A stretch of DNA of 64,000 nt from Areca catechu (GCA_021397845.1 CM038050.1:146195980-146259979), one strand, 5' to 3'; positions 52,103 through 64,000 are shown, counted from the first letter of the stretch. Numbers and translations: made by a program. Notes: generated from the letters alone by a model not told the origin.

Positions 52103-53550
52103 TGATGCGGGACTAATATGCATGCAATTCTTTTTATATGTTTTATATGTGGGGTTAGGTGATTAATTCCTGAATTTCAAATCAAAATTAGTTGTGGAGA
52201 ATTTGTATGAATTTTTGAAGCCAAGCATGCAGATTAGAACCTAAAAAAGTACTAAAGAAGGATCGTCGGGGCTGAGAAGCCTCAGTTAGGGCAAGTTCTC
52301 CTACAATAATAAGACTGGAGGTAGAGGGGGTGTACCTAACAATGTCTGAAGTGCTCGATGAAGATCGTAGTGAAGGGGTCTCTCGTTCCTCGATGGATGC
52401 AGCCTGGAAAACCAAGCCAAAGACCCGCGGATACCCGGCTTTCTGCTTGGTGGTCCGATTGAGGCTTGGCTGGAGTCGTTGGGTTCGTAGGAACTCGTGG
52501 ACCTGCAAACGACCTATCAGGGTTAGAAAACTCAGAGGAAATAAAGAAAACAAAGAAAAATAGCAAAGGAAGAAAGTTTTGGAGGGGGCTGGAAGGATGG
52601 TTGGCTGCAGGAAGATGGTTGCAAACACCAAGTAGAAGAACTCTCAAACCCCTTTTTGCACACAGCAGGGTAATCACACAAAACAATAGAAGAACTCAAG
52701 GTTATTTCATATATCAAAATCTCCCTTCATACAAGAGGCTAGGGTCCTTTAAATAGACCCTTAACCTTGGGCTCCAAGTAAGGGCACATTAGTCTTTACA
52801 TAAGAATCCTTTTCCCTTTCAAACCCTAGCTAGAAAATAAGGAAATATTAGGTAGAAAAATCCCTAAAAATTTTCTTGACTTGGCTAACACTCCAAGGAC
52901 ACCTAGGAGGGCATGTTGGGCTTCTAGGAGCAGCAAGAGGCCGACCCAAAGGGGCTCGGGCGCATGGGTTTGGGCCTTTGGAAGCTAGGGTGGCCTGGTA
53001 GCCAGGTAGCAGGAATATTCCTTGGTATCTTGCTTCTTTAGGGCTTGGGCTTGGCACCTGGACTTGATTTCTTTGGGCTAGGATTTAGATGGACCTCTAG
53101 AATCATGGATGCCCTGGTCTATGAATATATTTTGGGATCTGGAAGGGAATCTGGGCATCTGGAGGGCATCTGCAAGGAATCAGGGTTTTCTGAATTTTTC
53201 CTCTTGGGGTCTTCAAATCTTCAAGCTGGGTTGGACTTGGACTATACTTCCATGTCTTCAATCTGGTTGGACTTGGTCTTCACTTGTATGATGTGGTCTT
53301 GAGTCTTCAATATGGTTGAATAGGACTCAAAAAAGATAAAATTAGCTCGACATGAGCTGACTAACACTAGACTGAACTAGCTCAACATGAGCTGACTAGT
53401 ACAGAACTGAAACTCAAAAGACTCAAATAATAACTAAAATGGACTCAGATGGACTAAGCCCTTATTACAGATGGACTCATAAATTATTGATCAATTCATA
53501 GAGGGTTGAAAAGCCTCTATCTTATTCTGGTGCCTCCGATGTCCCCACCA
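52103..53550 (-). repeat. Chromovirus 5' LTR
   Basis: 1448 bp, next to the PBS, nearly identical to the other LTR, so the insertion is comparatively young. Confidence 0.96.
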
Positions 53551-53878
53551 ATTTGCTTTGCAATTTGATTGATTAATTGGATGAACGGCTATGATGTGGC
53601 AATCATTGTGATGGTTCAAATTATCTACTAGGTGAGGTTGTTCAGCTACTCGCCCGAGTTCGATTTCCATCAGGAGGCTTTTAAATATAAATAGGCTTTT
53701 AAATACAAATTCGAGACCTTCGTTCTCCTTGCTTTGTTACCGCTAAGTGGAGGAGCGCAACTCAAGGTATGCTCACTTATTGTTAGTGATCATTGTATGT
53801 TAGCCTTTCAAAAAAAAATTATCTCAATATCCTTTACTTATTTTTATTTTTTGATGTTTATTTTAGATACATATATAT

Positions 53879-56800
53879 ATGGACATAGATTGGAGCTGGT
53901 TAAATCTACCAAGGTATCGAAGATTGATTTTTAAGGCTAGAATTTGTATATACATAATACTTAGATTCTCATTTTTCTCAATATTTTTCTTTTTAGGGGA
54001 ACAGTTGAGTACTTGAAGGGAGTTGATGAATTTATCAAGTATGAATGTTGGAGATTGGGAAGAGATACATTTAAGTGTCCTTGTATTCAGTGTGTTTGTG
54101 GTCTGATCCATGACAAAGATACAATTAAAGTATATTTAGATTTTAATGGAATTATTAAAGATTAGAGACTTTGGAAATTGCGTTCTAGTATTTCAACTCA
54201 TAGTATTTCTTCTAATATAAATAGCACAAGTGGAGATTGCACTAAGGATGATGGCATACTAAAATGATACTAGATGCACTTAAAGCTGCAGCTGATGATG
54301 ACAACGAATTTGAATATGGTGATACTGGTCTAGTAGATGGAGATGAGTTTTTAAATGGATTAAATAAGTTGCTTGAAGATACACAAAAACCATTATTTAA
54401 AGGTTGTAAGAGTTTCAAGAAACTTTCTTTTGTTCTCCGTCTATTCAACATTAAGTGCATGACTGGAATGTCCCAAAAGGCTTTTGATTTGATGATGCAG
54501 TTATATAAACCCCTTCTTCCAGATGGCAATGCACATCCAAATTTGTATAATGAAGTTAAAAAGATTGTTGCCGCATTAGGTTATAGTTATGAAAAGATAA
54601 ATACATGTCTGAATGATTGCATTTTGTATTGGGGGGAGGAGAATAAAGATCGTACAAGTTGTCCAAAATGTGGAGAGGATAGATTAATTGAAAAAGAAAG
54701 TTGTTATGGTCATAAAGGGAAAAGAAAGTCTAAAAAGATCCTTCGTTACTTTTCATTAATTCCAAGACTTCAGAGGATATACCTGTGTTCTGAATTGGCT
54801 GCAAAAATGAGGTGGCATAAAGAAGAGCGAAAAGTAGATGGTATCTTGAGACATCCAGCTGATTCATCTTGTTGGAAATCTCTTGATGTCATTAATGATT
54901 TTGGATTTGACTTTCGAAATGTTCATCTTGGCTTGGCAAGCAATGGGTTTAATCCTTTTGGTAATATGAGTGTAAGCTATAGCATTTGGTCGGTTATTTT
55001 GCTGCCTTATAATTTGCCACCATGGGAGTGTATGAAATGGCCTAACATATTCGTATCCTTACTTATACTAGGTCTACATGGACCTGGTAACAACATTGAT
55101 GTTTACCTACAACCTCTCATTCATGAATTAAATATTTTGTGGAATGGGGTTGACACATATGATGCTTCGAGAGGCGAGAGGCTCAACATGTGTGCTGCAT
55201 TATTATGGACCATAAATGATTTTCCTGCATACAGATACTTGTCAAGTTGGAGCACGAAAGGATGATTGGCATGTCCATAATGTAATAAAGATACATATTC
55301 TGATTGGTTACATTCATGTAGGAAACATTATTATGCTAGTCATAGATGGTGGTTGGACAAGGACCATAAATTTTGATGAATGAAGTCAAGATTTTTTGAT
55401 AAGGAAGAAGATATGAGAGATACACCTACTCTACCTTTTGGGAGTGATGTGTTTTAGCAATTAGAGGGTCTTATTTTTATCTCAGAAACTTCTAAAAATT
55501 TGAAAAAAAGAAAAAGGAAGTCAAGCAATAATTTGAAGAGAGCACCAAAGCAAAAGAAATCAAAGAAGAGAAATACTATAGAAGAGCCTGATAATGTTGA
55601 AAAAGATAAATACCTGGCATAGAAAAAGAAGAGTATCTTTTTTGATTTGCCATATTGGAAGTTATTACCTGTTCGACATAACCTTGATGTAATGCACATC
55701 GAGAAGAATGCGTTTGACAGTTTGATTGGAACATTATTGGAAATTGATGGTAAAAGTAAGGATGGCTTGAAAGCTCGATAAGATTTAGTCGAATTAAATA
55801 TACGACCATCTTTTCATCCCAAATTTGTAGGTCTGAAAAATATCTTGTTGCTACCAGCTCGCTTTACATTAAGTAAAAAGGAGAAGGAAAGCATGTGCCA
55901 AGTTCTTAAAGATGTGAAGGTTCCTGATGGGTATGCAGCTAACATCTCTAGGCATGTTGACCCAGTTCATGGAAAGATATGGGGGCTAAAAAGTTATGAC
56001 TGTCATGTAATTATGCAACAACTACTTCCAATAGCAATCCAGTCCATAAAAAGTAAGGAAGTTAAGTAGATAGTCACTGAATTGAGCAAGTTTTTCTTGC
56101 AATTGTGCTCAAAGACTTCTTTAGCAAATGATTTTTGTTTACTTGATCAAAGGATTTCAATTCTCTTATGTCATATGGAGATATTGTTCTCTCCTAGTTT
56201 CTTTGATGTAATGGTTTACTTGCTTGTTCATTTGCCATATGAAACTCGACTTGCTGATCTGGTTAATTATCGATGGATGTATCCAATTGAAAGGTATGTT
56301 TTGAATTTGATGTGTTTTTAGTTTATTGCATTTTTTATTTTTTATGTATTATAGACTAGTAAAATTTAGTGGTCATGATGATAGGTTCTTGACAAAATTG
56401 AAATCATATGTGCATAATAAAGCACAACCAGAAGGTTCAATTGCAAATAGTTATTTGGCTGCAGAAATAATGGCCTTTGCATCAAGATTCTTAGATGATG
56501 ATGTTAAGACATGGCTAAATAGACGTGGAAGAAATGATGATTGTACCAAATTTGATACTCTGAGACATATATGCATTAACATAGGTCGACCTTTAGGTGC
56601 CGGGAGTTCTTGTAAGATGGATAATGTAGAGTTAGATCAAGCTCATCGATATATATTATTTAATCAAGAGGAGGTTCAGTCATATGCATTGTAAGTAAAA
56701 AGTATTTTTTTTATTTCATTATATTATGAAATTTGTAGTCATTACTATAAAACTTACACAATATTGTTTTCTATGTTAAGGATGCACTTCGAGTTAATCT

Positions 56801-57619
56801 AAAGAGAATTACCTCGTTCATCAAAAAGGGATATTGAAACTATTCATATGAGCAAGTTTCCACAATGGTTTCATAGACATGTATGTAATGTATCATTATT
56901 TTCTTAATTTTTGCCTTATAAAAAAGGTGTATGATTACTAATTGAATAATATAATATCTTTTTTATAGGTTCAGGGGATACAAGATCAAGGAAAATAAGA
57001 TCTACCAGCTATTATTCATTGTCTAACAAAACATCCAGTTAATATAGTCAAGAAATATAATGGATGTTTAATTAATGGATTTAGATTTCATACAGGGAGT
57101 GCTAAGCAGGGAAGGAAAACTCAAAATAGTGGCATTGTGATGTCAGCTAAAACAGCAAGCTTTTCTAGTACAAGAGATAATAATCTAATACCTACTAATA
57201 TTACCTATTATGGAGTCTTGGACAAAATTATAGAGTTAAATTATTATGATGAGATGAAATTTTTGCTCTTTAAATGTGAATGGGTGGATATTAATCGAGA
57301 TGTCAAACAAGAGGGGGACTTGACACTGGTAAATTTTAATTATAAATTGCATACTTCAGAGCCTTTTATAATAGCTAATCAAGTGGAGCAAGTATGGTAT
57401 GTAAAAGATTCAAAAGAAAGTAGATGGCATGTAGTTAGAAAGACAAAGCCAAGGGATTACTTTGATATGAACAAGGACTTCAATGATGCTGATGAAGGCT
57501 TGAAAATTGAGCAACAAATAGATCTCCATGCTACCAATTATGATAATGAGATCGATGTAGATGATGAGAATGAAACATGGGAAAGAGATGATATTCAAGG
57601 AATTGAGATTGTAACGTAG
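53879..57619 (+). pseudogene. CACTA TNP2-type transposase (TNPD-like), broken
   Basis: Exon 1 at 53879-53913 (MDIDWSWLNLPR) splices with AAG|GTATCG to exon 2 at 53997 (GTVEYLKGVDEFIKYECWRL), giving the transposase-associated N-terminal domain. The main body 54264-55700 has LPDGNAHPNLYNEVKKIVAA, CLNDCILYWGEE, CPKCGEDR, RMRWH-type and LLILGLHGPGNNIDVYLQPL blocks of TNP2, then RHNLDVMHIEKNAFDSLIGT. DUF4218-like (56060-56695) and DUF4216-like (57140-57619, ITYYGVLDKIIELNYYDEMK) regions follow. Stops near 54164, 55265, 55290, 55458 and 55620 and a frameshift before 54264 destroy it. Confidence 0.9.
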
Positions 57620-58032
57620 TTATCCATGTATATATATCCATATATGAATAATGTATTTTCTTGAATATTTGTTAACTATATATGGAAGACTTGTTTGATT
57701 ATGTTCAGTTGTATTAGTTATTATTTTCTTAACTATATATCGAATGGTGTTCGTACTTTTTTTGTTAACTATATTGGAAAGGTTCTTTGGTTATGTTAAA
57801 TGGTATTTGTTATTTATTTTAATATTTCTTATATATTTTGATGTATATATAAATAATGTTTCTATTTATTGCTTGGTTTTACTGTACTAATATCATTCCT
57901 TTTAATTATAGGTGTTGTTACAAATATATTTGTTACCTCAACTGAAAGTCTATGTAAGTGATCTAGTTCTTATCTTAATCTGATATTTATTATATAAACA
58001 AAAGTGATAACTATTTTAATTTTTTTGCAGGG

Positions 58033-59155
58033 CTAGAAAGAAAAATCTGGTAATTATAAGGGCTCGGGATAAACCGAGAACAAGATCTACTTATCGTGAA
58101 GTAGATTCTAAACCAACATTGGATAATGATCATAAAGTGGTTGACCTTGAAGAGATACAAGATAGTGGTGCTGAAGATAAACAATCAAATGAGGGAATGT
58201 TACTTGAACCAGAAAATAATTCAAGACAAAAGAGGTTGACAACTAGTTGCTTTCCTACTTATATGGGATGAGTACGATTTTAATTCTTAATGTTCTTACA
58301 TTTAATATATCAAGGATGGATGTATGCTTAGTTTCTAATAGTCTTTAAATATTTACTTTTTTTTTGACATGTTTATTTTTATTATTTGTAGGTATATATG
58401 GAGCAAGCTAAGTTCAGAGAGACAATCTGGTTTCATTGTTTTGATTGCTTATTATTTAGCTTATATGTGAGTAAGCCATCAAAAAAGAAAGTTTCAAAGT
58501 AGATAAAGAACGAAGAAGTCTTTGAAAAGAAATATCTTATCCTTCCTATTTGCATTTGGTAGGTTATTAGGTTTAGTTATTTCCAATTTATCAAATATTG
58601 TATGGGAGGTTGTGTACTTATTTTTTTTCTAACATTAAGGATCATTGGCTTGTCGTGATTTTTTGTAACTTAGGTGAGAGATTTACTTCAACCAGTCCAC
58701 CCTGCATGTTGCTATTGGATTCTCTTCTAAATAATAGTTGTGATAGATATGAAGTTGAAATAAGATGGTAATCAAATAAATATGATTTCTATTTTTAATT
58801 TTGGTTTTCATAGTTGATTCATATTAATATATTTAGATTGTTCGTATTTCTCTATTTGTAGCCTAGTTTTTAATATATATAATTGTGAAAAGAAGTCAAA
58901 AGATGCAAGAGTAATATGGAATATGCCATTGATAGTCCCAAAGGTAGTTATGTTATATTTTTAAAGCAAAATAATTTATTTATATGAAACATAGAGCATA
59001 ATAGTCATTAATCTTTTTGTTTATATTTTAATAATAATAGGTACCAATGCAACCAAATAGAAATAATTATGGATACTTTGTTTCATATTATATCCATCAT
59101 TTTATGTAGGATGCTTCCACAACTATCTCTCCAAACAAGATTTCTTCTTTTGTAT
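58033..59155 (+). pseudogene. Ulp1-like (C48) cysteine protease gene carried by the CACTA element
   Basis: A basic/acidic N-terminal exon (58033-58271, RARDKPRTRSTYREVDSKPT) is followed by pieces of a C48 domain: KKYLILPICIW, DHWLVVIFCNLGERF with the catalytic His at about 58643, CMLLLDSLLNNSCDRYEV with the catalytic Asp, and QPNRNNYGYFVSYYIHHFMQ. In the last block the expected Asp-Cys-Gly reads Asn-Tyr-Gly (Tyr at 59068-59070), so the nucleophile is lost. Introns or frame breaks separate the pieces. The family cleaves SUMO-like conjugates; many plant transposons carry such genes. Confidence 0.75.
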
Positions 59156-59225
59156 ATTCTAATCCTCTTAACTTCTTACCAAATTTTTATATGCATTTCA
59201 AAATTATTTATTGATTGTTATTTAT

Positions 59226-61349
59226 TCAGCTTAATGATCACTGGTTTACAATGACGGAGTTGGATTCCTTTTTGGCTGGTTTAGATTCTGTTGGATGTGC
59301 AAAAAGGAGTGCAACTAGGCAAGTCATTGATGAGCAGAGCATTGTACATGAAGATGATACTGGTATAGCCTTAAAAGAGGAAGAGATATCCCAACCTGAA
59401 GAGCCACCTCCTAAAAAGAATCGTGGTGAGACACAAATGAAAGATGTGCATATGATAGATTCTGACAAGATGATTCATGTAGAGTGGAATGAGTATGGAC
59501 AGCCAATTCGGGATGGTGGGCAATCATTTATGAGCTTTTTGACTAGCCTAACAAAATTTTATGAGCAGTTGCCAGTTAGTGTGAATGATTGGCAAAAGAT
59601 ATCTAAGACTACTAAACTTGAACTTTGGGAATACACGAATGTGATATTGATTTCTATTTCATCTATGATTTGACACTTATTTTTATATGCATTAATAATA
59701 TTTTTTTATTTCAAAAAAGTATGATGTGGGAGATGAGCATTATAATTTTGCAATGAAGACTTTGGCAGAAAAATGAAGAGGAATGAAGTACCATTTAAGA
59801 AAAAAGTACTTAATAAGAAATTATAATAAGAATATGAAAAAACAAAGTGAAGTACCTAAGAATGTCCCAGAGGCTCAATGGAAGGAAGCTATAGATAGTT
59901 GATCTACTTTACAATAGCAGGTATATAGAAATTGTTATTTTTCATTGGTTGAAATCATTTTTTTATAATAGTTAATATCGGTTTTAAATTTTGGTATATA
60001 TGGAACAATGACAGAAAAGGGCAGATATCAACATTAACTGCAAGAAGAAGTACAAGTATCCCCATTATGCAGGAGCAAGGAGCTTCGCGCAAATCAATCA
60101 CCTATATGTGAAACCCATCCAATTTTTTTTAAATGCTTGCTCTGATAAATATATATGTTATGTTCAACTTTTTTTTTTATTTTGTATACTCAGTTCAAAA
60201 GGACAGGAAAAAAATTAAGCCATCCCGGTATGTAGGTGAACACTCATACTAGAAAGAATGGTAAACCTATAAATGATGCTGCTGCTGGACTAGTTGTAAG
60301 TATCCTTTATTAGTCAATTAAACTATAAGTCTATCTTATTTTTTATTATAATATTTTTTTCTTGTAATTAATACATACATGTTTACTGGAACCAAAAGAA
60401 ATGTTTAAAGATGCAGAAGGAGATAAAGTATTTTCTAAACAGTTTGGCAAAGAAAGACCAGACATGATCCATTGTTTAGGGATAGGACCAACTCCCAGTT
60501 CATTGTGGGGCTCTAAAGCAACAAATGAGTCTTGAAAAAGGAAAATGAGAGTTTGTGTAAAATGGTTAATGACTTGGCAGGTCAAGTTGGAACTCTCCAA
60601 GTTCAAGTAGCAAATATTTATGGTTCAACAGTTTTGATGAGTACTTTAGTTAAATGTATAATTCTTTTTTTATTTCTATATGAATGAGATTAGATAACTT
60701 AATATTTATTTTCAAATTGTTTTGATTTTTTTGAAAAAATAAAATGTCATGAAAAATCCGATGATCATTCATTCTACTTGATATTTGATTGATGAATTTA
60801 ACCTGTTATTGTACTTATTTATTAATAGGGTATTGCCAACATGAAAGAAGCTGATGATCATTCACCAAAAATAGATAAAATATCATCTGTTAGTAGCAAA
60901 CATAATCCAAAGGTATCTATGATATCATTATTTTATGCAATACTTGTAATTTAATATTTTTTAAGAAAGTTGGCTAACTCTATTATTTTTAGGATGGTGA
61001 TAGAGTTGAACTAAACTTATCTCAAGTGAACATATTACCCTTTCTTGAATCATCTAAAATTGTAAGTAAATTTATTTTAATAAATTTGTAGATTTAAATA
61101 GAATGGTTCAATGTTATTAAGTGGTGATCATCATGACTTATTCATTATATTATATGAAATCAATACTTGCAGGGTGAAGAAGTAATTTTATCGGATATCT
61201 CACAGAAAGAAGTAGGCAAAGGAATATTTATTTCTGATGATAAACATAAGATGTTGATGGGCAAAAGTTTGGGAGATGTCTTTTATGAGGTTTTTGTTTC
61301 TTATGCAATTGAGCCCGACGCTCCATTGCTTGTAAAGGATAAAAGTTGA
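59226..61349 (+). pseudogene. CACTA TNPA-type (Ptta/En/Spm) second gene, broken
   Basis: The exon at 59226-59650 contains MIHVEWNEYGQPIRDGGQSF, the PF03004-type signature, then SVNDWQKISKTTKLELWEYT. Later pieces: KYDVGDEHYNFAMKTLAEK (59720), CKKKYKYPHYAGARSF (60035), HTRKNGKPINDAAAGLV (60245), EMFKDAEGDKVFSKQF and IGPTPSSLWGSKA (60395-60530), and a last frame at 61167-61349 (GEEVILSDISQKEVGKGIFI). Stops occur in several pieces. TNPA proteins bind subterminal repeats of their element. Confidence 0.8.
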
Positions 61350-61914
61350 TCTTTAATAAACATGCTGTGAGCACTCACATTATTTGGTGGAAAGATTATG
61401 TATGTATCTATGTACATTATTGATTTAATAATGGTTTATACTATCTCTGAAATTATGTATATTTATATGATTTCTTTGTTTTTGCAGGTAATATAATGGA
61501 AGGTGTCAAGGAAGAAATGAAGATTTTACAAAGTTTACTTATATATCTTTATTCTCTTTATGATGTAGCAAAATAGTTGGAACTTGTTTTTTGATATGTT
61601 TTGAGTTCTAGTATTTACTTTCTTTTGAAATCAATACTATGTTTTGTTTGTTGTTCTTTGGATTTTGATGAAATTAATAAAGTTGTTGAGACAATATATT
61701 TGTAAGACTATCACTATGTATGTTAAACTATATTTAATATAATGATGAAAATTATCTTATTTATAGTTATTTTTTATCTTTCTATTTTTATTTATTATTA
61801 CAGGTGATCCATATTTTGAAATTGGATTGAGCATGACTATATTTAATTATACACCTACGTTTTATTATTGCTAGTATAGGTTCATTTATACCTACACTTT
61901 GTTAATTCCAACGA

Positions 61915-62075
61915 ATTCTAATTCATATGTATTTAGTTACCCACGTTTCTAATTTGTATGTATTTAATTATCCACATTTCTAATTCGTATGTATTTAATT
62001 ACCTAATTCATAGGTATTTAATTATCCACGTTTCTAATTTATATATTTAAATACCCACTTTTATAAAGGAGGGTA
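61915..62075. repeat. CACTA right subterminal repeats
   Basis: About four units of roughly 30 bp, AATT(C/T)(A/G)TATGTATTTAATTA followed by (C/T)CCACGTTTCT. Further CCCACR motifs continue to the terminus, and the left end also has ACACCCACGC. Confidence 0.8.
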
Positions 62076-62290
62076 TAGACTAGATTTATATCTATGTATA
62101 TAATCTTATCTACGTTAGATATTATGTGGGTAAAGCACGTCTACACACACGGAAAAAAAATGTGGATATAAGCTATAGCCACGTCGAACATACCCACATT
62201 TAACCAAACATGTGTACTAATGTGGGTATAGACATATATCCATATTTTTTAAGCTTTTATCTACATATTTTCTACGTGGGTGTAGCTCAG

Positions 62291-62303
62291 TTTTTTTGTA
62301 GTG
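62291..62303 (-). repeat. CACTA right terminal inverted repeat
   Basis: TTTTTTTGTAGTG on plus, i.e. CACTACAAAAAAA reading inward; intact CACTA terminus. Confidence 0.93.
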
Positions 62304-62306
62304 TCA

Positions 62307-62405
62307 AATGATAGAGGGTCCTAGAGACCTATCTATTCTATAGGTCAGGTGCTCCACGATATAAAAATTAGGTACTCCAAACCTGAAAATTTGTTTTCTT
62401 ATTAA
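62307..62405 (+). pseudogene. Gypsy A RNase H continuation
   Basis: The frame reads RPIYSIGQVLHDIKIRYSKP then ENL, the direct continuation of the RNase H start that ends at 40844. It rejoins the two halves of the element across 21.5 kb of later insertions. Recognisable homology ends near 62405. Confidence 0.85.
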
Positions 62406-63340
62406 TTATCTCTACACAGTACCTCATTGCTGGGAGGCAGGAGTGGAATTACACATTTGTTGTTTTCCTCTTATAGCCGTGATACTCAAGTGACATTAGC
62501 TTCGCTATCCTGAGCTATATTTTATAAATATATATTGTACTAGTAGTTATGGCACCTGTTATGTGCTATGCTTATGTTGTTGGCAGCTCTTAATATTCCA
62601 GGATATTGACCTCTTGTATGGATAGCGATACAAAATCGGTTGTTTGATCAAATGCCTATTTTTCTAGTTTTTCATCTTCTAACCAAGACTGTTATGTTGT
62701 CGTGTCAATTTTCAGGTTATTTTTATCATTTTCATAATGAACTTTTATTGCACAAGTTTGGAATTTCATTTATCTAAATTCAGGTAGTTTATGAAAATAG
62801 AAGATTTTGCACTACTGACAATGTTTTATTATTATAGAAAAATATTTTTCTTTTATTGCAAGGGCTATATTATTTCAAAATGGTCCGGAAAGCAATTTGC
62901 TCAACTATACTACTCCGAGTTGGTGCTAATGGTTAAGGACTGAAGTGCAGCACATGAAATATTTTATAGTTTTTAAATCAATTGTAACAATTTTTTTTTT
63001 CTCTTGGGAACTCAGTTTCATTATTATATTGTTTGGGCATGTATATTCTCTTCTTATTCTTGTAACAAGTATTCATCTTGTATGAATTTCTGATGATAAT
63101 TAGGATTAATAATAAAATATTCATTCTTCTTTTAATTTACATATTCGGCTCGTCTCCATGATCTTATTTTACTTGTGTTGTATGTTATTTGAATTGATTA
63201 TCAGTCCTTCTTATGAAATGCAATTTGAAAAATCAGGAATGAAATATTTATTGTAATAAAGATTTTTCTAATTCATGTATTTCTTATATTTGCAATAAAC
63301 CTTTACTTCCACAGTAATATGATAATGGTATTGATATGGC
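62406..63340. other. AT-rich sequence, nothing recognised
   Basis: No coding domain, RNA gene or repeat border was identified here. Confidence 0.3.
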
Positions 63341-63634
63341 TATATCAGCTGACGTGGGATCCATCTAGGCGCCAGTTGTCAGCCAGCAGATAGAGGTTCC
63401 ACCTAAGTCTGGCACCCAAGCATGGAGCTGAAGTGAATCCCCTCCCGAGGTCAGTTCCCAACCGAGGTCGAACTCAAACCGCCACCGAGCGAAGAATGGG
63501 AGGGCACAGATATTCAAATTATGGCGGGAAAGGGGGCCACCTTTGCCCGAACCCCACCTTTGAGACAATACAACTAAAAGTGACAGCTTGCCTAATGGGG
63601 ACATCGCCAGCACTGATCCCAGAGCAACACTAAT
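63341..63634. other. GC-richer segment before the terminal LTR
   Basis: Composition changes sharply at about 63345 (GCTGACGTGGGATCC). Short frames on both strands have no family support. It could be a repeat fragment. Confidence 0.3.
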
Positions 63635-64000
63635 TGTTGAGAAATGTGTCCCAAAGCCAATTGTCTACTATAGACAGTTGTACATTTGATGTAATTGTAT
63701 ATGAATTATATTATTGAATAAAATTTTATTCTAGCAGTTCATCACTATTTCATCTTTCTGTAATGAGTTCTTGAGTGATGAAGTCCTTAGGACTATTTGT
63801 ATGTGATATAGAGAGGATATATCATATAGTCCTAAAATTGTTCGCGACCAAATGATACACTTATTTCAGGACGATAGTATATCAAGTATAGGTCGTTGTG
63901 TACCATAGTCGTTGGTTATCCTCTTAACTAAGGAGTATGGAGACACTGGTATGGCATGCAGATGTTGTGTTTGACATTTCATCGAATGTGACACATCTGT
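63635..64000 (+). repeat. Probable copia LTR, truncated by the window edge
   Basis: Starts TGTTGAGAAATGTGTCCC and includes TATTGAATAAAATTTTATTC, resembling the starts of plant copia LTRs. The other end lies outside. Confidence 0.5.

Larger units (their letters stand above)
47355..53550 (-). mobile_element. Ty3/gypsy chromovirus derivative lacking most of pol
   Basis: LTRs 47355-48801 and 52103-53550; PBS beside the right LTR; perfect 5-bp TSD ATTTG at 47350-47354 and 53551-53555. The internal region is only 3.3 kb: an unusual gag-like frame with 14-residue repeats, an acidic Pro-rich segment, a damaged integrase end and a chromodomain. Protease, RT and RNase H are absent. It sits inside the CACTA element. 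Confidence 0.95.
43817..62303 (+). mobile_element. CACTA (En/Spm) DNA transposon, interrupted by a gypsy element
   Basis: The right terminus, read inward on the minus strand, is CACTACAAAAAAA (62303-62291). The left terminus TATTACAAAAAAA (43817-43829) matches at 11 of 13 and both are followed by TACACCCACG-type sequence. The 3-bp TSD TCA lies at 43814-43816 and 62304-62306. Inside are TNP2-type transposase, Ulp1-like and TNPA-type genes in the plus direction. Removing the inserted gypsy element and one TSD leaves about 12.3 kb. All genes carry stops. Confidence 0.93.

Noticed and set aside
54264..55265. 333-codon frame as a host gene
   Set aside because: It carries TNP2 transposase blocks, continues past a stop in the same family, and lies between matched CACTA termini.

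Overview
This is nuclear DNA of a flowering plant, most likely a monocot with a repeat-rich genome. A palm would fit, but that is inference from gene and repeat style; nothing in the window fixes the species. One host gene is recognisable. Most of the rest is mobile-element sequence in several nested layers.

The host gene runs on the minus strand from 33602 to 5824. It encodes an external type II NAD(P)H dehydrogenase with an EF-hand (NDB class, closest in features to NDB1). Ten exons with matching GT-AG borders and phases give 588 codons. Intron 8 (6267-26500) is 20.2 kb and holds a complete 10.5-kb Ty1/copia element (15590-26071) plus decayed repeats. The last exon lacks one base relative to the family, which replaces the usual C-terminal SRI peroxisomal signal with an unrelated tail.

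Left of the gene (1-4881) lie one end of an LTR element and a decayed LINE. Intron 8 also carries a gypsy gag remnant, tandem repeats, a 430-bp fold-back, a purine tract and an Au-like SINE. The copia element has 2.4-kb LTRs, TSD ATCAG, and a tRNA-derived SINE inside its 5' LTR. Its leader contains four stem-loops that share a 19-nt apical sequence on unrelated stems.

Upstream of the gene (33900-64000) the nesting can be read from target-site duplications. An old plus-strand gypsy element (about 34900-40844, resuming at 62312) took a solo LTR into its RT (38533-40150). A non-coding LTR element then entered its RNase H (40845-43816). A CACTA transposon (43817-62303, TSD TCA) landed at the edge of that element's LTR. 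Finally a gypsy chromovirus derivative lacking most of pol (47355-53550, TSD ATTTG) landed in the CACTA element. The CACTA element carries TNP2-type transposase, Ulp1-like protease and TNPA-type genes, all decayed. The window ends in another probable LTR (from 63635).

All element genes are broken by stops, frameshifts or lost catalytic residues. The only plausible cellular product is the NDB enzyme.
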